Assembly (NCBI GenBank): GCA_963205275.1
Contig: CAUJIH010000097.1
Location: forward strand, 1 to 64,000
Direction: 5' to 3'
Length of the DNA stretch: 64,000 bases
From: Verrucomicrobiota bacterium
GTDB lineage: Bacteria; Verrucomicrobiota; Verrucomicrobiia; Verrucomicrobiales; DEV007
In this document: positions 17,857 to 29,788 of the stretch, one piece after another
How the letters are laid out: each line of letters starts with the position of its first letter
How positions within the stretch are numbered: the first letter of the stretch is position 1
Notes under the pieces: generated by a model
Database searches by the model: none
Told to the model about the DNA's origin: nothing
What the model saw: the letters and a program-made list of their open reading frames with translations, nothing else
Position numbers and translations under genes: made by a program

Positions 17857-18750
17857 TCAGGAGGCGAGCCGAAGAAAGAGATAGTAAACCGGTGCTGTGA
17901 AAATTAGCGAATCCACCAGATCCAGAATTCCTCCAATGCCCGGCATCATTCGACCGCTGTCCTTCACCGAAAGGCTCCGTTTTAAAATCGATTCACATAG
18001 ATCGCCCAGAATAGCGATCAGTGCCACCACCAATCCCAGCACTCCCGCAGAAATCGGTCCCACCAGCGGAATCCTGTCTCCCAGAAGCCACCAGAGGAGA
18101 TAACTGCCGAGGATGGCGAAGACTAGAGCGCCCCAGAATCCCTGCCAGGTCTTTCCGGGGCTGATGTGAGGAACCAGCTTCTGACGTCCGATCACCGATC
18201 CCACTAAATAAGCACCCGTATCGCTCGACTTTGTCAGCACGATGAAGTGAAGTAGATAATATGCGGCAGCGGGATAGCCTCCACTCGTCTCCAGTGGTAG
18301 CAGGAAAATCTTTGGGATGAAGGAAAGTAGTACGACGCAATACGTATAGCCAAAGATCGTCACTGCGATCTCATAGAGCGTGCGCTCCCCCTCCAGTGGA
18401 GAAAACAGTAGCGATCCGATGATGAGAACGAGCAGGACGAAGATCGAGAGGGGTGCCGCCTCGTCGATCCACGGTCCCTTTCCTCCGCAGAAGGCGATAA
18501 AAAATGTGAGCAGATACAGCGCGGCCACGAAAACCGTCTGGAGTCGAAAGCGGTGGAAACGTGGGTCGGAGAACAGGTGAAAATACTCCAGAAGCGCTCC
18601 CAGAGCCATCAGTGAGAAGAATCCCAGATACACCCGAATATCTCCCAGCCACAGAGTAAAACCAGTTACTGTCAGGATCACCACGGAACTAATCGAGCGC
18701 CGCAGTAGAATGCGGGCTTTGGAGGAGGGTGCGACTGATGATTCCGACAT
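17857..18750 (-). CDS. cdsA: Phosphatidate cytidylyltransferase
   Basis: CdsA makes CDP-diacylglycerol from phosphatidate and CTP in the inner membrane, feeding PssA above. The C-terminal signature is visible as ESILKRSLSVKDSGRMMPG followed by GGILDLVDSL, close to the PROSITE pattern S-x-x-KR-x4-KD-x5-PGHGG-x-x-D-x-x-D, with His and Arg changed (PGIGGILDLVD). About eight hydrophobic segments are present. It heads the cdsA-dxr-ROK run. The usual upstream uppS gene is missing; instead there is a roughly 300-base gap up to a divergent small gene. Confidence 0.9.
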   Translation of the reverse strand: MSESSVAPSSKARILLRRSISSVVILTVTGFTLWLGDIRVYLGFFSLMALGALLEYFHLFSDPRFHRFRLQTVFVAALYLLTFFIAFCGGKGPWIDEAAPLSIFVLLVLIIGSLLFSPLEGERTLYEIAVTIFGYTYCVVLLSFIPKIFLLPLETSGGYPAAAYYLLHFIVLTKSSDTGAYLVGSVIGRQKLVPHISPGKTWQGFWGALVFAILGSYLLWWLLGDRIPLVGPISAGVLGLVVALIAILGDLCESILKRSLSVKDSGRMMPGIGGILDLVDSLIFTAPVYYLFLRLAS

Positions 18751-19049
18751 GGCGTGGTGCGTGGTGCCTGAGCGTGCATGAAACAGGCTGGCATTGCAAT
18801 TGGCAATACCGAATTTGCGCGGGTTTCAAAATGAGCGCGGATGCCGAGAGGAGTCTTGAGGGTTGTTCAATGGCGTTGAACTGGCTAAACGGGAAAGTGG
18901 GCGGATAGGCTTTTCATCGACAAAAGCGAGAGATTCTTCTGACTCGCTCATCCGGCGATCATCTTTCTCTGAGATACTGGCAGAGTGACGATGGGCGGAT
19001 AGAAATCTGCACTGTCTCACGATCACACTTCGCGACTCAGATCTTGCTT

Positions 19050-19403
19050 ATGACAACTGCTAGCCTCACGACATCCGCAGCTTCCGATTCCAATGCTCGA
19101 CTTCGGTTAAAACAGGTCAAATCTCTTGTAAGGCGTTCCTTTCTCTCTCGTGTTCGAGATGTTTGGAGTACGGGAAAGAAAGGGCGACTTGGGTTTTCCG
19201 ATCTGCCGAGAGCGGTGCGTCAGACTCTCGATCCATTTCTTCTGGCAGGACGGAATCAGTTCGATAGTGCGAATCGCTTGACTGCGGGGAAGCACATCCT
19301 CTATCACGTCGGGCTGCGACGTGAAGATGATTCCGTGGACGTGCATCTACTCTTTGGGGAAAGCGGAGAGATCCTCAGACGTGCCGAATTTGCAGACTTC
19401 TGA
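19050..19403 (+). CDS. Small hypothetical protein
   Basis: This ORF gives 117 residues from the ATG at 19050 (the track uses a TTG two codons earlier). The middle is basic (RLRLKQVKSLVRRSFLSRVR) and the C-terminus alternates like beta strands (VDVHLLFGESGEILRRAEF). No signal peptide or membrane segment is present. I do not recognise it. It is divergent from cdsA across about 300 bases in which I see no other gene, and it converges with the secreted glycosidase-like gene. Coding is plausible because no competing frame is better. Confidence 0.45.
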   Translation: MTTASLTTSAASDSNARLRLKQVKSLVRRSFLSRVRDVWSTGKKGRLGFSDLPRAVRQTLDPFLLAGRNQFDSANRLTAGKHILYHVGLRREDDSVDVHLLFGESGEILRRAEFADF

Positions 19404-19468
19404 TCTGCTTCTTTCGAGCTCGGCTTCGGCATCAAAGGGATCGCCGAGTTAGTAGGCATGTCCATCGA

Positions 19469-21112
19469 TCACTGAGGAGCGTTCTCAGAAGACGAAATGC
19501 TGACTCCTAATTCGAGTTCGACGAGTTGTAGCGGCTTTGACTGATTCGTTGACTGAAGAGTTACTTCCACATCGTTCCATCCAACGCGGGGCAGGTTTAG
19601 ATCGCTGATCTGTATCTGTATGTAAGCTTCTGTCGGAGCTGTATGTGTGCCGTTTCCATGGCGCCTGCCTGTGGTGACGACGAGTCGCGTTGCGACGTCG
19701 CCTGAGTGAAGCTCATGGTCATTCATTTTGACTCGCATCGCCAACGGGGCATCGCTTTGATTCGCTCCATGCAATCCGATGCGAAGCCCTACATATTCCG
19801 GTTTCGGTGTCGAAGCGGAAAGGTCTTCGCCAACTAGGAGGCGCAGAGTCAATGGCTCACCTGACTGGAGTGCTGCGGGGAGTTGTTTACGATATTCGTA
19901 GCTGTTTTCGGAATCCAGAAAGTAAGCCTGCGTGATTTGATAGCGGCGATCTCTGGACGGCTTTTGCGACAGTCCTTCACGAATTGCCGCGAGCATGGGC
20001 TGCGGATCGGATGGAAAGCTGAAGTTGAAGAGTTGGACTCCATCTGTACCGAGTCGACGTTGATTCAGGATTGCGCCGAGGATCTGTGCTGCATTCGGAT
20101 CGCGCGTTACTTCGTCGGCATACGCATGATTGTCATGTATCGCAGAAAACGGCCAATTATAGCCACCGCGACCATAGATCGATCCGAAGACTTGCACTCC
20201 TGTAGGCAGGGCGTTCCGCACGAATTCATCGATTGGGATGTCCGCCTGCAGAGTCATCAGAGGTGAGGGAATCACGATATCAATCAGGCTTTCCTGCAAC
20301 CATTTCTTCAACTCTAGTCCAGCCCAAGCGCAGTTCTCAATAGATGGCGGGACTCGAACGATGAGAGGCATGGAGCGTCCGTGCTTCTTTGCGAGGGTTC
20401 GGAGTCGTTGGCTCACCTGCCTCACCATCTCCGTAATCAGTGGGCCTCCTCTCTCTGCTTCTCCGGGAGGGAAGAAAATCTGGAAGCGATTAAAATCCAG
20501 CTCGAAGCCATCCATCAGGTTCTCATAGCGATCCATCGCTTCGAAGAGAATACTCAATCGATAGGCGCGTACGTCGTCACGAGCGTAATTGAGCAGATGT
20601 CGATAGCCGTCAAATCCAGCGACTGGCGATACTCCTATCGTCATATCCTGATGCTCCATCCAGAAGCGGCCTGTCAGCGGATAGTCGATCGGGTCGCTGG
20701 TAAAGTGCGCATCGTTCATCCGATACGAAGGAATGAACTTCAGTCCGTGCTCGTGCAAGCGCTCACCAACGATGCGCGGAGCATCCAGCCCGGCATTGGT
20801 AGCGATACGGCATTTCTCGATCCGTGTTTTCCACCGAGGATCATCGTTGTATTTCGTGCGTCTCCAGCCCCAAGTGCTCGCGACTTTTGTCGGATAATAC
20901 AGAATATCGGAACCAGCTCCGATACTCCAGCATACCGTATCCAGAGACAGCGCTGCTTCTCGATCAATCAGTTCTCTTAGCAGGATTACGGAAGCTTCCG
21001 GAGTCGCACCACGAAACGAGAGATCTCCGTCAAGATTGTGAATCAGAGCGGGGCCTGCTGTCACCAGCGATGTTGCGAGCGGTATTAACGCGATGAGCAG
21101 AGATAATCTCAT
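19469..21112 (-). CDS. Secreted TIM-barrel protein, glycoside-hydrolase-like
   Basis: This 547-residue protein has a signal peptide (SLLIALIPLATSLVTAG) and a long region with TIM-barrel rhythm. The segment MDGFELDFNRFQIFF resembles the '(D)GIELDF' strand of glycosidase-like barrels, where acidic residues sit at the active site. The last ~150 residues look like an all-beta accessory domain. It follows the SSS symporter after only eight bases on the same strand, so uptake of a released sugar or sugar acid by that symporter is a reasonable inference. No exact GH family can be named by eye. Confidence 0.65.
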   Translation of the reverse strand: MRLSLLIALIPLATSLVTAGPALIHNLDGDLSFRGATPEASVILLRELIDREAALSLDTVCWSIGAGSDILYYPTKVASTWGWRRTKYNDDPRWKTRIEKCRIATNAGLDAPRIVGERLHEHGLKFIPSYRMNDAHFTSDPIDYPLTGRFWMEHQDMTIGVSPVAGFDGYRHLLNYARDDVRAYRLSILFEAMDRYENLMDGFELDFNRFQIFFPPGEAERGGPLITEMVRQVSQRLRTLAKKHGRSMPLIVRVPPSIENCAWAGLELKKWLQESLIDIVIPSPLMTLQADIPIDEFVRNALPTGVQVFGSIYGRGGYNWPFSAIHDNHAYADEVTRDPNAAQILGAILNQRRLGTDGVQLFNFSFPSDPQPMLAAIREGLSQKPSRDRRYQITQAYFLDSENSYEYRKQLPAALQSGEPLTLRLLVGEDLSASTPKPEYVGLRIGLHGANQSDAPLAMRVKMNDHELHSGDVATRLVVTTGRRHGNGTHTAPTEAYIQIQISDLNLPRVGWNDVEVTLQSTNQSKPLQLVELELGVSISSSENAPQ

Positions 21113-21120
21113 CCGGGGCT

Positions 21121-22734
21121 TTACTCGGTCTTGTGAGCGAGCGTCGCTTCATGCTCCGATGCCGCCCGAATCCGATCTGGGGGAGTAGAGAAGAGGAGCG
21201 CGATTAGGATCGTAGATACGGCTCCGAAGACGACGCGCCAAGGGAAGGCGAGAACGAGAGGATTGGAAATGCCGACTGCTGACTGGAGTTTTCCATTGCT
21301 CAGGAAAATCACGAGCGCGAAGCCGATGCACATCGCAAGAATGTTCCCGAAGTCGTTGCCTCGTGTTTTGGTGAAGATGCCGACGAGAAACACTCCGAGT
21401 AGCGATCCGAAGGTGAAACCGAGAATCCCGAGTACCAGAGGAATGATCTCGGTGCCCGGATGATAGGTGATATAATATGCGGTGATCACCCCCACGAGGA
21501 TGATCGCGACGGCGAAGGCTAAAGTGCTGATTCGCAGCAGACGGACTCGGCGAGATTCGGGTAAATCTTCGGGAGCCTGATCGAGCAGAAAATCGCGGGT
21601 GAAGCTGGTGGCTAAGGCATTGAGAGCTGTGCTGAGCGAACCCATCGCCGTAGCCATGATTCCCGCCACCACGAGTCCGCGCAATCCCATCGGCATCTGG
21701 GTGAGGATGAAGTGGGGGAAGACGTTTCGAGTCTCCAGAGTGCCGTCCATCGCCCTCGGGAGATTCGGATCCGGATAGGCTTGGTAGAATGCGAACAGCA
21801 GAATCCCGATCAAGATGAACGCACTGACTAGGGGCAGATCGATGAGTCCACTGAGGATCGTGGCAAAGGCGCTCTGACGACGATTCTTCGCCGTGAGCAT
21901 CCGTTGTACCGTGTCTTGATCGATTCCGTGGGTGGACATCGTCAGCACCGTGATCCCGATCACCGCTGTCCACAGGGTATAGTCCTGGGTCAAGACATTG
22001 CGCAGCCAGGGCATGAATCCGGGTTCCACAGGCTTGGCGAAGTCAAAGAAATAGGGCGTTTCTATGATCGCATTTGCCGAGGCCCATCCGTCGGGCAGCT
22101 TGTGGATCAGAAAGAAGATGGAGAACACCAGAGCCGCTGCGAGCACGGACACCTGAATAAAGTCGGTCCAGATCACGGCTCGGATTCCTCCCACCATGGT
22201 ATAGACCGCCGTCAGCAGACTGATGATCGTCAAAGCGACGGCGAAGATCAGAAACTGCTGCTTTGGATCCACCGCTCCGTGCCAGAGTTCCCAGGCCAAC
22301 ACCACAACGATGGCTGCCACATAGAGCCTCGTCCCAATGGCCAGTACCCGCGTGACGGCGAAGGTCAACGAGGCAAAGCGCCGACTCGCTCGGCCAAAGC
22401 GCGTCTCCAGATACTCGTAGAGCGAGATCACCCCTTGCTTATAGAATAGCGGGATAAAGAGGAAACTCACGATGATTCGGGCGATGATCGTACCGATGGC
22501 GAGCTGCGCATAGGCCCAGTTGCGATGGGTAAAGCCTGATTCCGGTGCTCCCAGAAAGGTCGCCGCACTGATTTCGGCGGCGAGGATGGAGGCGAGCACG
22601 GCCCACCACGCCATCTGGCGTTCTCCCAACGTGTAGCCCTCTAGCGTTTGACTTTTCTTTCGCTGTGCCAGTCCGATCGAGAGGATCACGGCGAAGTAGG
22701 CGAGCAGGACGATGGCGTCAACGGCGAATTTCAT
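21121..22734 (-). CDS. Sodium:solute symporter (SSS family)
   Basis: This 537-residue inner-membrane protein has about 13 hydrophobic segments. Family marks include EGYTLGERQMAWWAVLASILAAEISAATF near the N-terminus (the unwound first helix that binds Na+ and solute) and GGIRAVIWTDFIQ and GSLSTALNALATSFTRDF further on. Members import sugars, sialic acid, amino acids or vitamins with Na+. Being sandwiched between cstA and a secreted glycosidase-like gene points to a carbon source, but the substrate cannot be read. Confidence 0.88.
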   Translation of the reverse strand: MKFAVDAIVLLAYFAVILSIGLAQRKKSQTLEGYTLGERQMAWWAVLASILAAEISAATFLGAPESGFTHRNWAYAQLAIGTIIARIIVSFLFIPLFYKQGVISLYEYLETRFGRASRRFASLTFAVTRVLAIGTRLYVAAIVVVLAWELWHGAVDPKQQFLIFAVALTIISLLTAVYTMVGGIRAVIWTDFIQVSVLAAALVFSIFFLIHKLPDGWASANAIIETPYFFDFAKPVEPGFMPWLRNVLTQDYTLWTAVIGITVLTMSTHGIDQDTVQRMLTAKNRRQSAFATILSGLIDLPLVSAFILIGILLFAFYQAYPDPNLPRAMDGTLETRNVFPHFILTQMPMGLRGLVVAGIMATAMGSLSTALNALATSFTRDFLLDQAPEDLPESRRVRLLRISTLAFAVAIILVGVITAYYITYHPGTEIIPLVLGILGFTFGSLLGVFLVGIFTKTRGNDFGNILAMCIGFALVIFLSNGKLQSAVGISNPLVLAFPWRVVFGAVSTILIALLFSTPPDRIRAASEHEATLAHKTE

Positions 22735-22786
22735 CGTGAGCTAAGTGGGTGAAGTAAGTGGTCAGGGATTCTATCAGCGAGTAGTT

Positions 22787-24838
<2,052 letters not shown>

Positions 24839-25115
24839 CGTAGAACGATGCTATTGTGTCTTTCCCTTTCACTCAACCCTGAAATCGACGTGAAAGCGGA
24901 TTCGTTCGATTTAATTAAATTTTGAGACAGCCCCGTGAGCTGCTGCTCTCGTCGCTCCATGTCCGCCTCGTATTTCTCATGGCGTCTGCGGATTGGATCA
25001 TGGACTTCGGCCTCGCTTTAGTCCCTGCGCGGAAGATCGTAAGCCAAGTGATCACTTGAGGATTAGTGGCTTTTGCGAAGCATAAACTCTTCTGACGAGG
25101 TTTAACTCAGTAGAA

Positions 25116-26054
25116 TTAGTTGCTCGGGCGATTCGAATCTTCCTGTATGGATGCCTCGTGCAGGATTGCTGGAGCCTCCCCGACCGCATCGACGGGAACG
25201 GGAATCTGCGCTTTGTGGAGCAGGCAGCGGAACGGGCTGAGCAGCACTAGGATGATGCTCCCCAGAATGATGTCGTAAATCCGGAGCGGCCACATGAGGA
25301 ACGCATTGATCGGACGCATGAGCTTCTGCAGAAATGGTTTTTTCGAATACCAAATCGTAAAAGCGATGATGGCGACGATCCCGATGAATTTCTGCCAAGT
25401 TTTTACATCGACGTGTGTGAACAGTTCCACGAGTAAGATGGTCCCGACGAAACCGATGAGAAGAAAGGCGGTGTGTTCTAGAACAGGGAATTTCTCGATC
25501 AGGCGGATGCAGTATCCCGCGATGAAACGCAGTGCGAGAATTCCGATGAAAACGCCCGTGATCACGACCCAGAGTTCGTCACTCAGGGCCACCGCCGCCA
25601 CTACGTTATCAACACCTAGGCTGAGATCCATCAGCTCGATGGAGACGACCGTCGCCCAAAAGCCCTTGTGAGCGACTTTCGCGATGGTCGCGGCGGAAAT
25701 ACCACTCTCTTCCGCTTCTCTGGCAGCTGCTTCTGCACGCGCCACTTTATGTTTCGTCACGAAGTGGTGCGCCATCAGGTGAATCAGGTAGGCCGCTCCG
25801 GCGATCTTTAGCCAAGGGTTCGCGATGATGTGATGGGCTAGCAGCAAAGCGAGACCTCGGAATAAGTAGGCGCCGATGATTCCTACTTTCAGCGCAATGT
25901 ATTTTTGTCTCCCGGGGAGATGGGCGGCCATCGCGGCGATCCCGAGAGCATTATCGACAGAGAGAAGGCCTTCGATAATGATCAGGGAGAGAATCACTGG
26001 AAGTGCCTCCAGAACGTGATTGAGAAACTCCTGAGAGAGATATTCGGCAAGCAT
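25116..26054 (-). CDS. TerC-family integral membrane protein
   Basis: This protein has seven to nine hydrophobic segments and two acidic membrane motifs typical of TerC: LLSVDNALGIAAM and LSLGVDNVVAAVA, each placing an Asp-Asn pair inside the membrane. TerC proteins are linked to metal-ion export (notably manganese, at the site of protein secretion) and to tellurite resistance. I start at the ATG at 26054 (MLAEYLSQ) instead of the TTG at 26069. It is divergent from leuB. I found no yybP-ykoY manganese riboswitch in the 167 bases upstream, although such genes often carry one. Confidence 0.85.
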   Translation of the reverse strand: MLAEYLSQEFLNHVLEALPVILSLIIIEGLLSVDNALGIAAMAAHLPGRQKYIALKVGIIGAYLFRGLALLLAHHIIANPWLKIAGAAYLIHLMAHHFVTKHKVARAEAAAREAEESGISAATIAKVAHKGFWATVVSIELMDLSLGVDNVVAAVALSDELWVVITGVFIGILALRFIAGYCIRLIEKFPVLEHTAFLLIGFVGTILLVELFTHVDVKTWQKFIGIVAIIAFTIWYSKKPFLQKLMRPINAFLMWPLRIYDIILGSIILVLLSPFRCLLHKAQIPVPVDAVGEAPAILHEASIQEDSNRPSN

Positions 26055-26102
26055 AGATGAAAGTCCCAATCTGCTGCCAATCTTTCGTTTTGCAATAGGT
26101 AT

Positions 26103-26130
26103 CGAGGAATGGATGCCGAGGAATGGATGC
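26103..26130. repeat. Tandem 14-bp direct repeat between terC and leuB
   Basis: The unit CGAGGAATGGATGC occurs twice without interruption in the divergent leuB/terC intergenic space. It could be a slippage duplication or a double regulator site; two copies are too few to decide. Confidence 0.6.
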
Positions 26131-26200
26131 GCAGGACGAGAAGGCAGTGCTCGAGAGCGTCGAGGAAACTGCTCACATTTTCTGCTTGCCAGTGCGATGA

Positions 26201-27328
<1,128 letters not shown>

Positions 27329-27416
27329 GATTCAGATCCGCTATTCAGCAGGACTCACCGCATTTTCGTCTCGAATTTGCGAGACGGACCAGAAAAGTTG
27401 TGCGAAAAAGGAGCCT

Positions 27417-29624
27417 ATGAAATCCTCTTTTGGGCATGTTTTCCTTCTCGTGATTCTGTTCGTGTTCGCGGTTGGTCTTACATCTGCGGATGACAATCTC
27501 GCTGCCGGGAAAATCGTCCAGTTTCTGCCGACACCAAATTATGCGATCACGGCGAAGGGAGGCACGGATGCGACTGATTTGACGGATGGGAAGCTCAGCT
27601 CGCGCGAAGACAATCGCCTGTGGTTCGATTCGAAATGCGTGGGATTTAGCTATCCCGGCCTTCAGCAAATGTATCTTGATCTCGGAGCTGAAGAATCGAT
27701 CCGCGAAGTTGCGATTCGTTTCATGGGGGGCTCGGTGACTCCCGGAACCTCATTTCCCGTTTGGGTTGATCTGGTGGCCAGTCTCGATGGACAGACGTAT
27801 GAGCGGCTCGATTCCTTTTCCCGCTGGACTCCGGGGGATCGCGATCGCTTCGGCATTCCGCAAGAGGCAGGGGAAGCCTGGGTTCATCAACTGACTTTCG
27901 GAAACCTGAAAGTGAAGGCTCGCTACATCGGGCTGTCCTTTTATGGGACCGGACTCAATGTCGCTGATGAGATGTGGGTGATCCGGGGCGGAGACGATGC
28001 GAAGCCTCTCGCCTTGGCCCCGTCGCGTATCGTGCCCTTCTGCCCAAAGGGAGCGCAGGTGTATTTCCACAAGCCAGTCGTGCAGTTCTCGACGAACTTT
28101 CCGACGCCGAACCCGGTGGGACTGCTGAGCGCTCTGCCGAAGGACGCAAAACCTACTCTGCGCCTCGATCTGCCTCCCGGCGTGCGCCTCGTCGGAACGG
28201 AGCAGGAGGTGCTGCCTATATCGGAGAAGCTGTCGGACGGCTGGACGCGCTATCACTTTGCTGAGGAAAAGACTACTGGAGAGTCCTTGAAAACCTGGCA
28301 GAGAATTTATCTGACGGGCGACTGGAAACCCGGTCAGGAGGGGTTACTGCGCTATCAGGTGAGTTGGCCGGATGGTCAATCCCCCGAGGGGACTCAGCGC
28401 ATTCAGGCCGTGGAGATCCCGGAAACTCCGATCCCGAAGAAGTTGCTGACGGGACTGGGCTGGTGGTCGATGGGAAATTCCGCACACTGGCCGAATGTGA
28501 TTCCCTCGTATAAGAGGCTCGGATTCTCTTATGTGCCTCTCTTTGCTCGCTGGATTTCGAATGAAAAGGAATGGGCCTTGCTGGATCAGTTCAGAAACGA
28601 GGGATTTAAGGTCGTGAGCATTGATTCACCGCTGCATGTTTTGCTGCAGAAGCACAAGAAGAACACGGACATTTATTGTCAGTTAGAGAAGGGGCCAGGA
28701 GAGCTTCTTTGTCCGTCCTACCGAGGGCCTGCCTATCAAGAGGAACTCATCAGACTGGCGACCGAAGCTTCAAAGGCGCGTCCCGATCTCTATGCCGCAG
28801 ATATCGAACTGTGGGGATGGCGTGGTCCGGTGGATGCTGAGAACTGCTCGCGCTGCAAAGCTGACTTCAACGCCAGTGGACTGAGCAGCTGGGAGGAGTG
28901 GAAGATCACCAAGGGCAACGAGATGTGGAAGGACATGGCATCGGCAGTCAGAAAAGGTTCCGTCGATGCAGGCGGGCCAAAAACGGAGAGCGGTGGCTAT
29001 GATTTTCAGCCCGGTAGTGCCTATCAGTTCCTCTGGTCAGTGGATCAGTTGTATCCCGACGCCATGCAAAACAGCCAAGTCAGCACCTACAGCTCTCTCG
29101 AACCGTGGAATATCGCGTATGTCGGAGATGAGGTGAGGAAGGACCGTCAGCAGATCGCTGCCAGTGATATCATCCCATGGCTCACGCCTGGTGATGCAGG
29201 CGTATTCCCCGGCTGGGCGATGCGCGATTCCGTTCTGGAGTGTTTCGCCAACGGCGCACGGGGCATCCTCTTCTGGAGCAGCCGCGTCTGGGATACCGAG
29301 GGTCTATTGGGCTATGCCGATGCGATTCGGATCGCCGCGCAGGTCGAAGATATCATCGTGGGAGGTAAGCTGCTGGAAGGAGTCAAAACACAGCCCGAAG
29401 GGCGTGTATCCGGTGTGAGGAACGATAAGGGAATCTTTATGCTACTCGGCGATTATCAGGGAAGTATGAAGGGCAAGGCAGTTACGATCACCGTGCCTAT
29501 AGACCGAGCGATGAGCGTCGTGGATTTGGTCACCGGAAAAGAAGTGGCGAAGTTAGCTCCCGGTGCGAATTCTTTCCAGATCGAGTTTAAAGAAGCTGGA
29601 TCGCGAGCGTTCTCGCTGAGGTGA
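27417..29624 (+). CDS. Secreted discoidin-like plus TIM-barrel-like protein
   Basis: A strong Shine-Dalgarno (AAGGAG) sits just before the ATG at 27417, which also places a signal peptide (VFLLVILFVFAVGLTSA) at the N-terminus; the track's earlier start runs into leuB. Residues ~35-200 resemble a galactose-binding/discoidin beta-sandwich (TDGKLSSREDNRLWFD; LDLGAEESIREVAIRFMGG). The following ~450 residues look like a glycosidase barrel (AADIELWGWRGPVDAENC; ARGILFWSSRVWDTEG), with a small beta domain at the end. I cannot name a GH family. It precedes the paired beta-helix genes and probably acts on the same polysaccharide. Confidence 0.65.
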   Translation: MKSSFGHVFLLVILFVFAVGLTSADDNLAAGKIVQFLPTPNYAITAKGGTDATDLTDGKLSSREDNRLWFDSKCVGFSYPGLQQMYLDLGAEESIREVAIRFMGGSVTPGTSFPVWVDLVASLDGQTYERLDSFSRWTPGDRDRFGIPQEAGEAWVHQLTFGNLKVKARYIGLSFYGTGLNVADEMWVIRGGDDAKPLALAPSRIVPFCPKGAQVYFHKPVVQFSTNFPTPNPVGLLSALPKDAKPTLRLDLPPGVRLVGTEQEVLPISEKLSDGWTRYHFAEEKTTGESLKTWQRIYLTGDWKPGQEGLLRYQVSWPDGQSPEGTQRIQAVEIPETPIPKKLLTGLGWWSMGNSAHWPNVIPSYKRLGFSYVPLFARWISNEKEWALLDQFRNEGFKVVSIDSPLHVLLQKHKKNTDIYCQLEKGPGELLCPSYRGPAYQEELIRLATEASKARPDLYAADIELWGWRGPVDAENCSRCKADFNASGLSSWEEWKITKGNEMWKDMASAVRKGSVDAGGPKTESGGYDFQPGSAYQFLWSVDQLYPDAMQNSQVSTYSSLEPWNIAYVGDEVRKDRQQIAASDIIPWLTPGDAGVFPGWAMRDSVLECFANGARGILFWSSRVWDTEGLLGYADAIRIAAQVEDIIVGGKLLEGVKTQPEGRVSGVRNDKGIFMLLGDYQGSMKGKAVTITVPIDRAMSVVDLVTGKEVAKLAPGANSFQIEFKEAGSRAFSLR

Positions 29625-29788
29625 TCGCGGTGCGGAAGGAATCAATGGGGGGACATGGCAGCGAGCACGACGAAAGCGCACAATCTCATAAGGCGTGACG
29701 ATTCGGTCGCAATGTGGATAACGCTGCGATGTTTTCACCATCCGCTTTCTCACGCTCGACGTCACTTTGATCTATATTATTTTTCACC

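Noticed and set aside
18826-19026. 66-codon minus-strand ORF upstream of cdsA
   Set aside because: Low-complexity Ser/Arg sequence with no family match; the place where uppS might be expected is simply empty.
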